DNA of 46,231 nucleotides from Chloroflexota bacterium (GCA_005883625.1 VBDU01000075.1:1-46231); one strand, 5' to 3'; shown: positions 1-8,036, counted from the stretch's first letter. Notes: generated by a model not told the origin, from the letters alone. Numbers and translations are program-made.

Positions 1-387
1 GTCGAGGTAGGTGCCCGCGAACGCGCTCCAGCGGTACTTCGGCACGACGAAGTCCTCGCGCAGCGCCGCGAGCTCACTCACGATCTCGCCGCTCCACTCG
101 CCCACGACGACCGAGGGCCGCCACCAGCTCGCGTCGCTGACCGGGCGCAGCCGATTGTCGGTGTCGGTGAGCGGCGTGTGCGCCATGGCGCCGTCCTTGC
201 GATGGCTGCCGATCGCATACGCGACCATCACGCGAACGGCACGCGCCCCATCGAGCAGCCGTCGCATATTCGCGACGGCGCCCGCGTATTCCGCGCGCAC
301 GCCGTCCTCCGGTGTCTTGAGGTAGCCGTTGAGCGTGTCGAAGAGCAACAGACACGTGCGGGCGGGGTCGAGCCGCTCGCCGGCCAC
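1..387 (-). CDS. Isochorismatase-like cysteine hydrolase (3' end beyond window)
   Basis: Partial gene: 129 residues of an isochorismatase-family hydrolase, cut by the window edge. The GTG start lies one base after the stop of the upstream GrdB-like gene. The N-terminal strand LLLFDTLNGYL carries the family aspartate (D17), and VPKYRWSAF carries the conserved lysine (K117). The nucleophilic cysteine would lie outside the window. Family members hydrolyse amides, carbamates or isochorismate; the substrate here is unknown. No RBS separates it from the upstream stop, so translational coupling is likely. The adjacent redox protein suggests one pathway, but that is inference. Confidence 0.85.
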   Translation of the reverse strand, partial: MAGERLDPARTCLLLFDTLNGYLKTPEDGVRAEYAGAVANMRRLLDGARAVRVMVAYAIGSHRKDGAMAHTPLTDTDNRLRPVSDASWWRPSVVVGEWSGEIVSELAALREDFVVPKYRWSAFAGTYLD

Positions 388-388
388 C

Positions 389-1465
389 CTAGCGCGCGAT
401 CCCGAACGCGACCGCGTCGAGCGCTGGGTCGCCGGTCGCCTTCATGCGGTCGCGGGTCCGCCGCAGGAGATCGGCGAGTGCGGTCTCGCCCCAGAACCAG
501 CGCGCGATCGCCTGGAAGTCGCGCTCGCCCGTCTGCGCCATGCGCGACTCGTAGTAGAAGGCCTTGAGGTCGTCGGCGACGAGACGAATGAACCGCGGGA
601 CGGGAACGCCGGCCGACGATTCGGGAGGCTCCCCGTCCTTGCCCGCCGCGTAGTCCTGCAGGAAGCGGATGACCTCGCGGAAGCGGCGCGGGTCGACGCC
701 CGACAGCCCGATGCCGGTGCGGCCGTCGTGCTCGCGCAGCCAGGCCTCGTGCCAGGGGCGCAGGGCGCTGATCTCGTCCGCCGGGTCGACCTCCTTCGGC
801 GTCGACGGCACGCTGGCGGCCTGCGGGAGGTTGAGCTCCTCGCGTGCGGCGTAGCGCTCGTCGACGAAGTCCTCGAGCACGGGACCCGCGGAACGCTCGA
901 GCAGCGCGAGCGCGGCACGGATGACGCGCAGCTGTCCCGGGCGGTCGTCCGCGTCCCCGAGCGGATGGCCGAACGGATACGGCACGAAGAGCGCGCGCGG
1001 CTGCTTCACGCGCGCGGTGTGCTCGCGGACCATCGTGATCGACGTGGTCGCGAGGCCGCTCGCTTCGAGCTCGCGGGCCACCACACCCACGGTGTGGCTG
1101 CAGAGCGGTCAGGCACCGGTAAGGAAGACGATGTCCACGCCGTCCGCGCGCAGCAGCGCGCCGACCTCACGCGCGTGCTCCTGCAGCGGCCCGTACGGTG
1201 GGTACTGCGCGCCCATGAACGAATAGAACGTGGCCGCGAGCGAGCCAAGCTCGCCGGCGCCGACCAGCTCACGCATGCGGTCGACGGGAAAGACCACGTT
1301 GAGGTCGCGCTGGATGCCGCTCCGGTCGAAGCCCGTGACGAGCGCGAGCCGGCTATCGCGCAGCGGCTTGCGCGGCGCGGTCCACGGCGAGCCCTCGTTG
1401 TCGACGACCGGATGCGCGAGCAGCGTCTTGCGCGACATCTCGCTGAGCTGGTCGAGCCGCGGCAT
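389..1465 (-). CDS. GrdB/PrdB-like selenoprotein, in-frame TGA read as selenocysteine
   Basis: One 358-codon frame interrupted by a single TGA at 1109-1111. Both halves match the glycine/sarcosine/betaine/D-proline reductase selenoprotein B family: an N-terminal part with DLNVVFPVDRMRELV and FYSFMGA, then after the TGA PLCSHTVGVVARELEASG, and a C-terminal part with ALFVPYPFGHPLG. The TGA falls exactly at the redox position of this family, giving U119-P-L-C122, where homologues carry Sec or Cys. A hairpin follows at the usual bacterial SECIS distance. The ATG at 1465 gives a full N-terminus (MPRLDQLSEMSRK). The substrate is unknown: many soil homologues are not linked to amino-acid reduction. 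The alternative is a nonsense-mutated pseudogene, which is less likely given the position and the intact flanks. selA/B/C/D are not in this window. Confidence 0.85.
1080..1098 (-). promoter_or_regulatory. Candidate bacterial SECIS hairpin just after the UGA
   Basis: In the mRNA, CCACACC (1097-1091) and GGUGUGG (1087-1081) form a perfect 7-bp stem with a GUG loop, extendable by a G-U pair. The loop begins 18 nt after the UGA, within the window where bacterial SECIS loops sit. SelB recognition is not shown. The stem also lies in coding sequence, so chance pairing in GC-rich DNA is possible. Confidence 0.55.
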
Positions 1466-1502
1466 CAGGACACGATGTCACTTCGCCGTCGCGACGAAGC
1501 GT

Positions 1503-2096
1503 CTAGCGAGCAACCCCGAGTGCGTTGTTCAGCATGTTGGCCTGCGCCTGGGCGGGCGCGCCACCACCGAGGGCGCCGAGAAGGCCACACAGGATGCCAC
1601 CCAGGATCCCGCCGAGATCGATGTCCAGCACGATCGGGCTCAGCTGTACCGCGATCCCAAGGACGCTGAGGGTGATGCCGCCGAACTCGAGGTGGAGGAT
1701 CTGACAATCCTGCGCGGCCTGCTGCGTGGTGACCGGTTGCGTCGTGACAGGGGCACTGCTCGCTCCGACGGACCTCCCGCTCACGCTCACCTTCGTGACG
1801 GGAAGCACGACGGGCTGGTCCGTGACGGAATGCGTCGTTCCGAGCGCGCTGGTCAGTGTTCCGCTCACCGTGCCGACCGCGACGAGCACGCGATGATCGA
1901 TGGCTGCGAACCGTTGGATGTCCAGAGTCCCGCTGAAGGTCCCAACGCCCTCAGGGTCGATGAACGTCCCGCTCACCGGAATGGCTGTCACCCGGCCCGC
2001 GGCGGTCTCCGAGCTGTGCCCGGCCGCACCGATCGGTCCGATGACCAACATCCCGAGCAACACGGCAGCGACGAATGCGGCGATGCGCGGATTCAT
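1503..2096 (-). CDS. Secreted protein with paired-Cys hydrophobic C-terminal module
   Basis: 197-residue exported protein of unknown function. The ATG at 2096 was chosen over an upstream in-frame start because GGAGG lies 8 bases before it and a signal peptide begins there (MNPRIAAFVAAVLLGMLVIG, cleavage near residue 26). A central part rich in V/T/S follows. The C-terminal module runs from DCQILHLEFG through SVLGIAVQLSPIVLDIDLG to GILCGLLG. This resembles a recurrent module in uncharacterised secreted proteins in which two cysteines bracket an LG...LLGL...V.L core, probably disulfide-linked. It is probably monocistronic. A GCGCG/CGCGC inverted repeat lies in its leader (2118-2130). Confidence 0.75.
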   Translation of the reverse strand: MNPRIAAFVAAVLLGMLVIGPIGAAGHSSETAAGRVTAIPVSGTFIDPEGVGTFSGTLDIQRFAAIDHRVLVAVGTVSGTLTSALGTTHSVTDQPVVLPVTKVSVSGRSVGASSAPVTTQPVTTQQAAQDCQILHLEFGGITLSVLGIAVQLSPIVLDIDLGGILGGILCGLLGALGGGAPAQAQANMLNNALGVAR

Positions 2097-2260
2097 CTTT
2101 CTTTCCTCCAACCCTGCGCGCGTGACGCGCTGACGGATCCTTGCTGAAGCCGAGCCCGCGGACTGCAAGGTCCGGACCGAAGGCTCTCACGTCACCCCCG
2201 GACGCTCGTTCGCCGGCGCATCAGCGTTGCTGGGTCGTGGAGCGCCGTCGACTTGTCCGC

Positions 2261-3094
2261 TCAGCGCGCAGGCGCGTACACGAAGCCGTCGTACCGGCCG
2301 AGGACGACGACGGTGAGCTGCGGATGCGTCGCGGCGGCGTACTCGACGAGGTCGGCCGCGCGCCCGCTGTTGCGCGCGAAGAGCTCGTAGTGCATCGGGA
2401 CGATCGTGGCGACGCCGACGTCCGCGGCGAGGTCCGCCGCCTCGCGTGCGTCGAGGTTGCCCACGAGATCCTGCGCCTCGCGCTCGGGGCTGCGGCCGTT
2501 GATCGGCAGCAGCGCGACGTCGACGGCGAGCGCGCGGAGGCGCTCGGCCATCCCGTCGTAGCGGATCGTGTCGCCGGCGTGATAGACGCGGACGCCGCCG
2601 AGCTCGACGACGTAGCCGAGGTAGCGGTGCTCGCCGGGCACCAGGCCGAACGAGTACGCGTCCGCGACGTGCACGCCGTGCCGCGCCGGGACCGGCGTCA
2701 CGCGGGCCTCGCCGAGCACGATCTCCGCGCCCGGCCGCGCGGCGACGACGCACTCGCGAGGGACGGCCTCGCCCGCTCCCGCGGCGACCGGCGCGGGGAC
2801 GACGAAGCGAGCGCGCGGGGCGGCGGCGGCGAAGCGCGGCCACGTCGGCAGGTCCAGGTGATCGCGATGCTCGTGGGTCGCGAGGAACGCGTCCGCGAAG
2901 CCGAGCTCCTCCGCCGCGACCGGCGCCGGCGCGAGACGGTCGGAGCGGTCCGAGAGGAACGCGTCCACCACGAGCGCCGTCCGCGCCGCGCGGAGCACGA
3001 AGCCCGCCTGGCCGATCCAGAAGATCGCGAGCGCGCCGTCGGGCGGTCGCGTCTCGGCGATCCGGCGCGCGTAGCTCCGCAACATTTCGCTCAT
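2261..3094 (-). CDS. UlaG-like MBL-fold metallo-hydrolase
   Basis: Zinc-dependent metallo-beta-lactamase-fold hydrolase of the UlaG/L-ascorbate-6-phosphate lactonase-like group. Visible motifs are THEHRDHLD (the HxHxDH metal site), ARHGVH, YHAGDTIRYDGM with the metal-bridging aspartate, and the late histidine in VPMHYELF. The 277-residue length from the ATG at 3094 is normal for the family. A longer in-frame start exists upstream but would run across the divergent promoter region. A TAGTCT -10-like box ends 4 bases before the ATG. It is divergent from the dehydratase genes, so a role in opening a sugar-acid lactone is possible but not shown. Confidence 0.85.
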   Translation of the reverse strand: MSEMLRSYARRIAETRPPDGALAIFWIGQAGFVLRAARTALVVDAFLSDRSDRLAPAPVAAEELGFADAFLATHEHRDHLDLPTWPRFAAAAPRARFVVPAPVAAGAGEAVPRECVVAARPGAEIVLGEARVTPVPARHGVHVADAYSFGLVPGEHRYLGYVVELGGVRVYHAGDTIRYDGMAERLRALAVDVALLPINGRSPEREAQDLVGNLDAREAADLAADVGVATIVPMHYELFARNSGRAADLVEYAAATHPQLTVVVLGRYDGFVYAPAR

Positions 3095-3124
3095 CCGAAG
3101 ACTAGTCCGGTAGGTTTTCTTGCG

Positions 3125-3130
3125 TACACT
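3125..3130 (+). promoter_or_regulatory. Candidate -10 box (TACACT) of a leaderless transcript
   Basis: TACACT ends exactly 7 bases before the GTG at 3138 and no Shine-Dalgarno sequence is present, as expected for transcription starting at the start codon. The 43-bp divergent gap also carries a -10-like TAGTCT for the minus-strand gene (3104-3099). Confidence 0.5.
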
Positions 3131-3137
3131 TCGGCCC

Positions 3138-4277
3138 GTGGCGGTCGCGACGCGGTCCCCCTCGGTGGTCACGAAGATCCACTGCGCGCTCTACCGCGTG
3201 CCTCTCGCCGAGCCGGTGAGCGACGCGAAGGTGCACGCCGGCCGGCAGCGGCCGCTCGGCGACGTCGACGTGGTCGTCGTGCGCGTCGCCACGGCGGATG
3301 GGACGGAGGGGCTCGGCTTCAGCTACAGCAAGCGCGCCGGCGGGCCGGCGCTGTTCGCCCACGCGCGACAGATCGGGCCGCTCCTCGTCGGCGAGGATGC
3401 CCTCGACATCGGCCGGCTCTGGGAGAAGCTCCTGTGGGCCGCGGCCTCGGTCGGGCGTCAGGGCGTCGCGGTCCAGAGCCTCGCCGCGTTCGACATCGCG
3501 CTGCACGACCGCAAGGCGCGGCAGGCCGGGATGCCGCTCGCGAAGCTCCTCGGCAGCCACCGCGACACGGTGCGCTGCTACGACACCACCGTGGGCTTCC
3601 TCTCGTCGAAGATCGAGACCGTGATCGCGGCGTCCGAGCGCAGCCTCGCGCGCGGCATGGGCGGCATCAAGCTCAAGGTCGGCGGCGAGCCTCGCGAGGA
3701 CGTCGCGCGCGTGTCCGCGCTGCGCAAGGCGCTGGGCGACGGCGTCGCGATCATGGTCGACGCGAACCAGCAGTGGGACCGCGCGACCGCGCGGCGCCTC
3801 GGCCGGCGTCTCGAGGACTACGACCTCGTCTGGATCGAGGAGCCCCTCGACGCGTACGACGTGAAAGGACACGCGGCGCTGCGGGCGACGCTCGACACGC
3901 CGATCGCGACCGGCGAAATGCTCTCCTCCGCGACCGATCTGCGGCGCTTCCTCGAGGCCGACGCGGTCGACGTGCTCCAGCCGGACGCGATCCGGATCGG
4001 CGGGATCACGCCGTACCGCCGGGTGGCCGACCTCGCCGACGAGCTGAATGTGACCGTCGCGCCGCATTTCGCGACGCAGCTGCACGTCCACCTCGCGGCC
4101 TGCCAGCCGCGGGAAGGCTGGGTCGAGTGGTTCGACTGGCTCGACCCGCTGTTCGAGGAGCGCCTCACCCTGCGCGACGGTCGCGTCGTCGTCCCCGATC
4201 GGCCCGGGCTCGGGCTCACGCTGAGCGCGCGCTCCCGCGAATGGCTCGTCGACAGCGCCGACCTCCCGGAGGGCTAG
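3138..4277 (+). CDS. Mandelate racemase-type sugar-acid dehydratase (galactarate/talarate-like)
   Basis: 379-residue enolase-superfamily enzyme. The capping domain covers about residues 1-125. The barrel carries K178-L-K180 (the KxK base), D208-x-N210, E234 and E260 as magnesium ligands, and H310 in APHFATQ as the second acid/base, in the mandelate-racemase arrangement. Overall pattern and partner genes fit L-talarate/galactarate dehydratase, which makes 5-dehydro-4-deoxy-D-glucarate. Related sugar-acid dehydratases cannot be excluded from motifs alone. The GTG at 3138 is favoured over a TTG at 3120 because it sits 7 bases after a -10 box. The next dehydratase starts 2 bases after its stop. 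Confidence 0.85.
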   Translation: MAVATRSPSVVTKIHCALYRVPLAEPVSDAKVHAGRQRPLGDVDVVVVRVATADGTEGLGFSYSKRAGGPALFAHARQIGPLLVGEDALDIGRLWEKLLWAAASVGRQGVAVQSLAAFDIALHDRKARQAGMPLAKLLGSHRDTVRCYDTTVGFLSSKIETVIAASERSLARGMGGIKLKVGGEPREDVARVSALRKALGDGVAIMVDANQQWDRATARRLGRRLEDYDLVWIEEPLDAYDVKGHAALRATLDTPIATGEMLSSATDLRRFLEADAVDVLQPDAIRIGGITPYRRVADLADELNVTVAPHFATQLHVHLAACQPREGWVEWFDWLDPLFEERLTLRDGRVVVPDRPGLGLTLSARSREWLVDSADLPEG

Positions 4278-4279
4278 CG

Positions 4280-5509
4280 GTGCGCATCGTCGACCTTCGC
4301 GCGACGCCGATCGCGGTCGGCGACCCGCCGCTCCGGAGCGCCTTCGGGCTGCACGCGCCGTTCGCGCTGCGGACGATCGTCGAGGTCGAGACGGACGAGG
4401 GTGTCACCGGGATCGGCGAGACGTACGGCGGCGAGGCGCCCCTGCGGGCCCTCGAGCGCGCGCGGCCCGCGGTCGTCGGCCGCGATCCGTGGCAGCTCAC
4501 GCCGCTCCGGGTCGAGCTCGAGCGGCGCGACGGCCACCGTCCCGCCGGCTTCGCCTGGGAGAGCCGCGCGCTCGCCGGCCCCGCCCTCTTCAGCGCGATC
4601 GAGGTCGCCTGTCTCGACGCGATCGGCAAGGCCACCCGCCGACCGGTCGTCGATCTCCTCGGGGGGCGCGTCCGCGACCGCGTCCCGTTCGCGGCCTACC
4701 TCTTCTTCAAGCACGCCCGCGACGACGGCTGGGGCGAGGTGATGACGGCCGACGCCCTCGTTGCGGAGGCGCGGACGATGCGCAAGTGGTACGGCTTTCG
4801 CTCGCTGAAGCTCAAGGGCGGCGTCCTCGAGCCGGACCGCGAGGCCGAGGCGATCCTCGCGCTGCGCGAGGCGTTCGGCCCCGACGTCCCGCTGCGCCTC
4901 GATCCGAACGCGGCCTGGAGCATCGCGACAGGCCTGCGGATCGCCGGGCGCCTGCGCGGCGCGCTCGAGTACCTCGAGGATCCGACGCCGGGCATCGACG
5001 GCATGAGCGAGGTGGCCCGTGGCGCGCCCATGCCGCTCGCGACGAACATGTGCGTGACCCAGTTCGACCACCTCGCGCCCGCGGTCGCGAAGAAGGCGGT
5101 CGGCGTCGTCCTGACCGATCACCACATGTGGGGCGGCATGCGCGCCACGGTGGAGCTCGGGCGCATCTGCCGCACCTTCGGGCTCGGCGTCTCCATGCAC
5201 TCGAACTCGCATCTTGGGATCTCCCTGGCGGCGATGGTCCACGTCGCGGCCGCGGTGCCCGAGCTCACGTACGCTTGCGACACGCACTACCCGTGGCAGA
5301 CGGACGAGGTCATCAAAGGCGGGAAGCTGCGGTTCGAGGACGGATCGATCGCGGTGCCGGACGGCGCGGGGCTCGGCGTCGAGCTCGACCGCGACGCGCT
5401 CGAACGGCTCCACGAGCAATACAAGCGGTGCGGCCTCACCCTGCGCGACGACGTCACCGAGATGCGGAAGGTCGAGCCGGACTGGCGGCCGCACGTGGGC
5501 GACTGGTGA
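4280..5509 (+). CDS. gudD: Glucarate dehydratase-family enzyme
   Basis: 409-residue enolase-superfamily dehydratase of the glucarate dehydratase group. Signature segments are SLKLKGGVL (K177-x-K179), LDPNAAW (D208, N210), YLEDP (E233), LATNMCVTQF (N256), LTDHHMWGG, and SMHSNSHLG with the catalytic H307. It would convert D-glucarate (or idarate) to 5-dehydro-4-deoxy-D-glucarate, the substrate of the KdgD encoded nearby. The GTG at 4280 has GGAGGG 8 bases upstream, inside the end of the previous gene, so the two dehydratases form one operon. It overlaps the RpiR regulator by 4 bases. The symbol is by family; some members act on related aldarates. Confidence 0.85.
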   Translation: MRIVDLRATPIAVGDPPLRSAFGLHAPFALRTIVEVETDEGVTGIGETYGGEAPLRALERARPAVVGRDPWQLTPLRVELERRDGHRPAGFAWESRALAGPALFSAIEVACLDAIGKATRRPVVDLLGGRVRDRVPFAAYLFFKHARDDGWGEVMTADALVAEARTMRKWYGFRSLKLKGGVLEPDREAEAILALREAFGPDVPLRLDPNAAWSIATGLRIAGRLRGALEYLEDPTPGIDGMSEVARGAPMPLATNMCVTQFDHLAPAVAKKAVGVVLTDHHMWGGMRATVELGRICRTFGLGVSMHSNSHLGISLAAMVHVAAAVPELTYACDTHYPWQTDEVIKGGKLRFEDGSIAVPDGAGLGVELDRDALERLHEQYKRCGLTLRDDVTEMRKVEPDWRPHVGDW

Positions 5510-6396
5510 GCGCCCGGCGCCGGCGCGCGCCGGCCGTGGAGTTCGAGGCGCTCGTTGGCGGCCGCTATGGCGGCCTCAGCCCCGCGCACCGCAAGGTCGC
5601 CGACTTCCTCCTCGCCGACGGGCGCCGCGCCGCGCTGGTCCCGGCGGCGAGCGTCGCGAAGGAGCTCGGCATGAGCGAGGCGACGGTCGTGCGCTTCGCG
5701 CAGGCGCTCGGCTTCGACGGCTATCCCGAGCTTCGCGATCGCCTTCGCGAGCGCTTCCTCACGACGGCGACGAGCCTCGAGCGTTTCGCCGCGAGCCCGG
5801 CGGGCTCCTCGGCCGGCCGGAACGGTCTCCTCGCGCGGATCCTCGCCGACGACGCGGACGCGATCCTCGGCACCCTCGCGCAGGTCCCGCACGAGACGTT
5901 CGAGGCGGTCGTCGAGGCGATCGCGACAGCGCGGCGGACGTACGTCGTCGGCTTCCGCGGCTCGGCGGGCATCGCGCTCGTCCTCGGCATGGGCCTGCGC
6001 ATCTATCTGCCGGAGACCCGCGTCATCGCGGTCAACGTGGGCGACGCCGCCGAGGAGCTCCTCTCGCTGCGGCGCGGCGACCTCGTCATCGTCATCAGCG
6101 TCCTGCGCTACGCGGGACAGACGATCGACATCCTGCGGTACGCGCACGACGCGAAGGCGCGCACGGTCGCGATCACGGACAGCCCCATCTCGCCGGTCGC
6201 GCGCCTTGCCGACCTCGTGCTCCTCACGAAGCCGACCACGCCACGCACGATGGCGTCCTACGCGCCAGTGGCGAGCCTCGCGAGCGCGCTCACGGAAGCG
6301 GTCGCCGCGCGACGCGGCGGGAACGCCGGGCGGTCGCTACGCGAGGCCGAAGCGCTGTGGGACCGGTTCCGCGTTCACGCGCGCGACGAACGCTGA
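5506..6396 (+). CDS. RpiR-family transcriptional regulator (HTH + SIS)
   Basis: 296-residue sugar-responsive regulator. The N-terminal helix-turn-helix (about residues 15-85) has SPAHRKVADFLL and the recognition region GMSEATVVRFAQALGF. A SIS sugar-phosphate-binding domain follows (about 125-260; YVVGFRGSAGIA, DLVIVISVLRYAGQT, AITDSPISPVA). The GTG start overlaps the TGA of gudD (GTGA), so it is co-translated with the dehydratases. It probably senses a sugar-acid metabolite and controls this locus, perhaps including the neighbouring transporter operons. The operator was not identified. Confidence 0.9.
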   Translation: MSARRRRAPAVEFEALVGGRYGGLSPAHRKVADFLLADGRRAALVPAASVAKELGMSEATVVRFAQALGFDGYPELRDRLRERFLTTATSLERFAASPAGSSAGRNGLLARILADDADAILGTLAQVPHETFEAVVEAIATARRTYVVGFRGSAGIALVLGMGLRIYLPETRVIAVNVGDAAEELLSLRRGDLVIVISVLRYAGQTIDILRYAHDAKARTVAITDSPISPVARLADLVLLTKPTTPRTMASYAPVASLASALTEAVAARRGGNAGRSLREAEALWDRFRVHARDER

Positions 6397-6410
6397 GCGC
6401 ATAGCCGAAC

Positions 6411-6779
6411 CTAGCGAACCAGCTCAACGCGGACCGAAGAGAGTCCTGCGAGGGCCTGGTCACGCGTGTACAGCGTCAAATCTCTCGCTAGCGCTGTCGC
6501 CGCGATCAGCGCATCAATGGCGCGCGGCTTGCGACCGCGTTCGCGCTCAGCCGCGACGATAGTCGCGTAGGCACTCGCGACGTCGTCATCGACCGGAAGC
6601 GGACTGTAGGTGCGCTCGAGCTCGACGAGTCGCTCGAGCCGGGTCGCCCGTTCGAGAGCGCTCGCCGCGACGAGGACGCCGAGCTTGAGTTCGGCAATGG
6701 TAATAACGGAGATCGCGACTTCGTCGGGCAGGGTCGGTGACGGCCCGAGGACGACCGAGGTGTCGAGGAGGCCGGTCAT
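6411..6779 (-). CDS. vapC: VapC-like PIN-domain toxin
   Basis: 122-residue PIN-domain protein, the normal size of VapC endoribonuclease toxins. The acidic metal-binding residues are visible as D6 (LLDTSVV), E30 (TIAELKLGV), D89 (RAIDALIAATA) and D107 (YTRDQAL). The ATG at 6779 overlaps the stop of the upstream small gene (ATGA), as in toxin-antitoxin operons with the antitoxin first. The RNA target is unknown. Confidence 0.9.
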   Translation of the reverse strand: MTGLLDTSVVLGPSPTLPDEVAISVITIAELKLGVLVAASALERATRLERLVELERTYSPLPVDDDVASAYATIVAAERERGRKPRAIDALIAATALARDLTLYTRDQALAGLSSVRVELVR

Positions 6780-7126
6780 GGCTCCTGATCGACCACAGAG
6801 TCGAGCTGTTTCCGGAACGCGGCGTAGTCGACGACGGGGAGCTGAAACAGTCTTTCGAGTTGTGCCCGCGGGACGAACGTACGCCGCGCTTGCCGAAGAC
6901 GCTCTGTCACGGGCCGACCGTTGTAGCGTTCAGCCCATCGGCGTCGCTCCTCCGGACTACGGTCGCGCCGCTTTCCGTCCGCACCGATCAGGCCCGCCTC
7001 GTGCGCCGCGATGTGCTCATCCAGCTTCACGATGTGCCGCCAGCAAAGCGGGCATTTCTTGTAGCCGCGACGCTCCAAACCCTGGTGGCTCCACGGTGTG
7101 GGTTCACGCCGCCGACGAATCGCCAC
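6776..7126 (-). CDS. Putative VapB-type antitoxin with an N-terminal C2H2 zinc finger
   Basis: 116-residue protein directly upstream of vapC and overlapping it by 4 bases, the usual antitoxin position. Near the N-terminus C25-P-L-C28 and H38-x3-H42 (within CPLCWRHIVKLDEHIAAH) form a C2H2-like zinc site in place of the usual AbrB or ribbon-helix-helix DNA-binding domain. The tail (PVVDYAAFRKQLDSVVDQ) looks like a VapB toxin-wrapping segment. The GTG at 7126 is preferred because GGGAGG lies about 8 bases before it; an earlier in-frame GTG at 7135 directly abuts that GGGAGG. The antitoxin role is inferred from position and tail; the alternative is a zinc-finger protein of other function. Confidence 0.7.
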   Translation of the reverse strand: MAIRRRREPTPWSHQGLERRGYKKCPLCWRHIVKLDEHIAAHEAGLIGADGKRRDRSPEERRRWAERYNGRPVTERLRQARRTFVPRAQLERLFQLPVVDYAAFRKQLDSVVDQEP

Positions 7127-7162
7127 GGTCAGCACCTCCCGATTCCGAGATGTGATGCCGAT

Positions 7163-7176
7163 TCTAATCTCTAATC
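7163..7176 (-). promoter_or_regulatory. Tandem heptamer upstream of the antitoxin-toxin pair
   Basis: TCTAATC occurs twice head to tail in the plus-strand reading (7163-7169 and 7170-7176), in an AT-rich patch about 37 bases upstream of the antitoxin start. TAGAAT on the coding strand could serve as a -10 box. It is a candidate site for autoregulation. No direct evidence of binding. Confidence 0.35.
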
Positions 7177-7211
7177 CGTCTACGGCAAGCGTGAGTCCCT
7201 GGATCTCGCGT

Positions 7212-8036
7212 TCAGCGCCGTTTCGTGGGCAGCCGCGCCGCGACGGTCTCCGGCAGCGGCGCGTCGATCTGCGGCGAGCGCAGCTGCGCGAGGACGCCGC
7301 CGTCCACGTAGAGGACCTGCCCCGTGACGTAGCTCGCGTCGTCCGACGCGAGGAACGCGATCACGCTCGCGACCTCGTCGGGGTCGCCACCGCGCGCGAG
7401 GAGCGGCACGACAGCGCCGCGGCGCGTGCGCTCCTCGGGGCTCTGCTCGGCGAACTGCTCCGTCATGATCGCGCCGGGCCCGACGGCATTCACGCGGATC
7501 CCGAACGGCCCGAGGTCGAGCGCCGCGGCGCGCGTGAACGCCTCGACGCCGCCCTTCGTCGTGTCGTAGGCGGACATGTTGCGATGTGCGCGGGCGCCGC
7601 CGAACGACGTGAGGTTCACGACGCTTCCCGCCTTCCCCCGGTCGACGAGGATGTTCGCGAAACGGTGCGTCGTGAGGTACACGCTCCGCAGATTTGACCG
7701 GATGACCTCGTCCCAGAGGCTTGGCCCCATCTCGAGAAGGTGGCCCTTGGGGTCGGACCAGGCGGCGTTGTTCACGAGCACGTCGACCGTCCCGAACGCT
7801 TTGAGCGTCTCGTCGAAAAGGCGATCGACCTCGCGCTCGTCGCCGATGTCGGCGGCCACGGCGATGGCCTCGCCACGGCCTTGTGTGATCTCGTCGACGA
7901 TCGGGCCGAGCCGGCCTTGATCGCGCTTCCCGTGCACCACCACACGCGCGCCCTCTTTGGCCATGCGCAGCGCGGTCGCCTTCCCGATGCCCCGGCTCGA
8001 TCCCGTGACGACGGCGACCTTGCCGTCAAGCCGCAT
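7212..8036 (-). CDS. Classical SDR-family oxidoreductase
   Basis: 274-residue NAD(P)-dependent dehydrogenase/reductase. It has the cofactor motif TGSSRGIG (11-18), the NNAA motif (89-92) and the catalytic set S144, Y157, K161 (YDTTK). The last 25 residues, from about AQLRSPQ, extend past the usual SDR end. It overlaps the end of kdgD by 11 bases and is the last gene of the sugar-acid transport operon, so it probably oxidises or reduces a uronate, aldonate or keto-acid intermediate. It is not the extended-SDR uronate dehydrogenase type. Substrate unknown. Confidence 0.85.
   Translation of the reverse strand: MRLDGKVAVVTGSSRGIGKATALRMAKEGARVVVHGKRDQGRLGPIVDEITQGRGEAIAVAADIGDEREVDRLFDETLKAFGTVDVLVNNAAWSDPKGHLLEMGPSLWDEVIRSNLRSVYLTTHRFANILVDRGKAGSVVNLTSFGGARAHRNMSAYDTTKGGVEAFTRAAALDLGPFGIRVNAVGPGAIMTEQFAEQSPEERTRRGAVVPLLARGGDPDEVASVIAFLASDDASYVTGQVLYVDGGVLAQLRSPQIDAPLPETVAARLPTKRR

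Noticed and set aside
1109..1111. TGA as a true stop, making two separate proteins or a pseudogene
   Set aside because: Both halves belong to one family in one frame, the TGA is at the family's redox position, a UxxC motif results, and no second start with an RBS exists for the downstream half.
2141..5509. Very long plus-strand open frame upstream of the glucarate dehydratase region
   Set aside because: Only its 3' end (from 4280) is a gene. The upstream part runs antisense to the metallo-hydrolase and out of frame with the first dehydratase, and is Arg-rich as expected from GC-rich shadow frames.
7212..8036. Uronate dehydrogenase assignment for the SDR in the kdgD operon
   Set aside because: It has the classical TGxxxGIG SDR pattern with NNAA and YxxxK in standard places, not the extended-SDR pattern of known uronate dehydrogenases.
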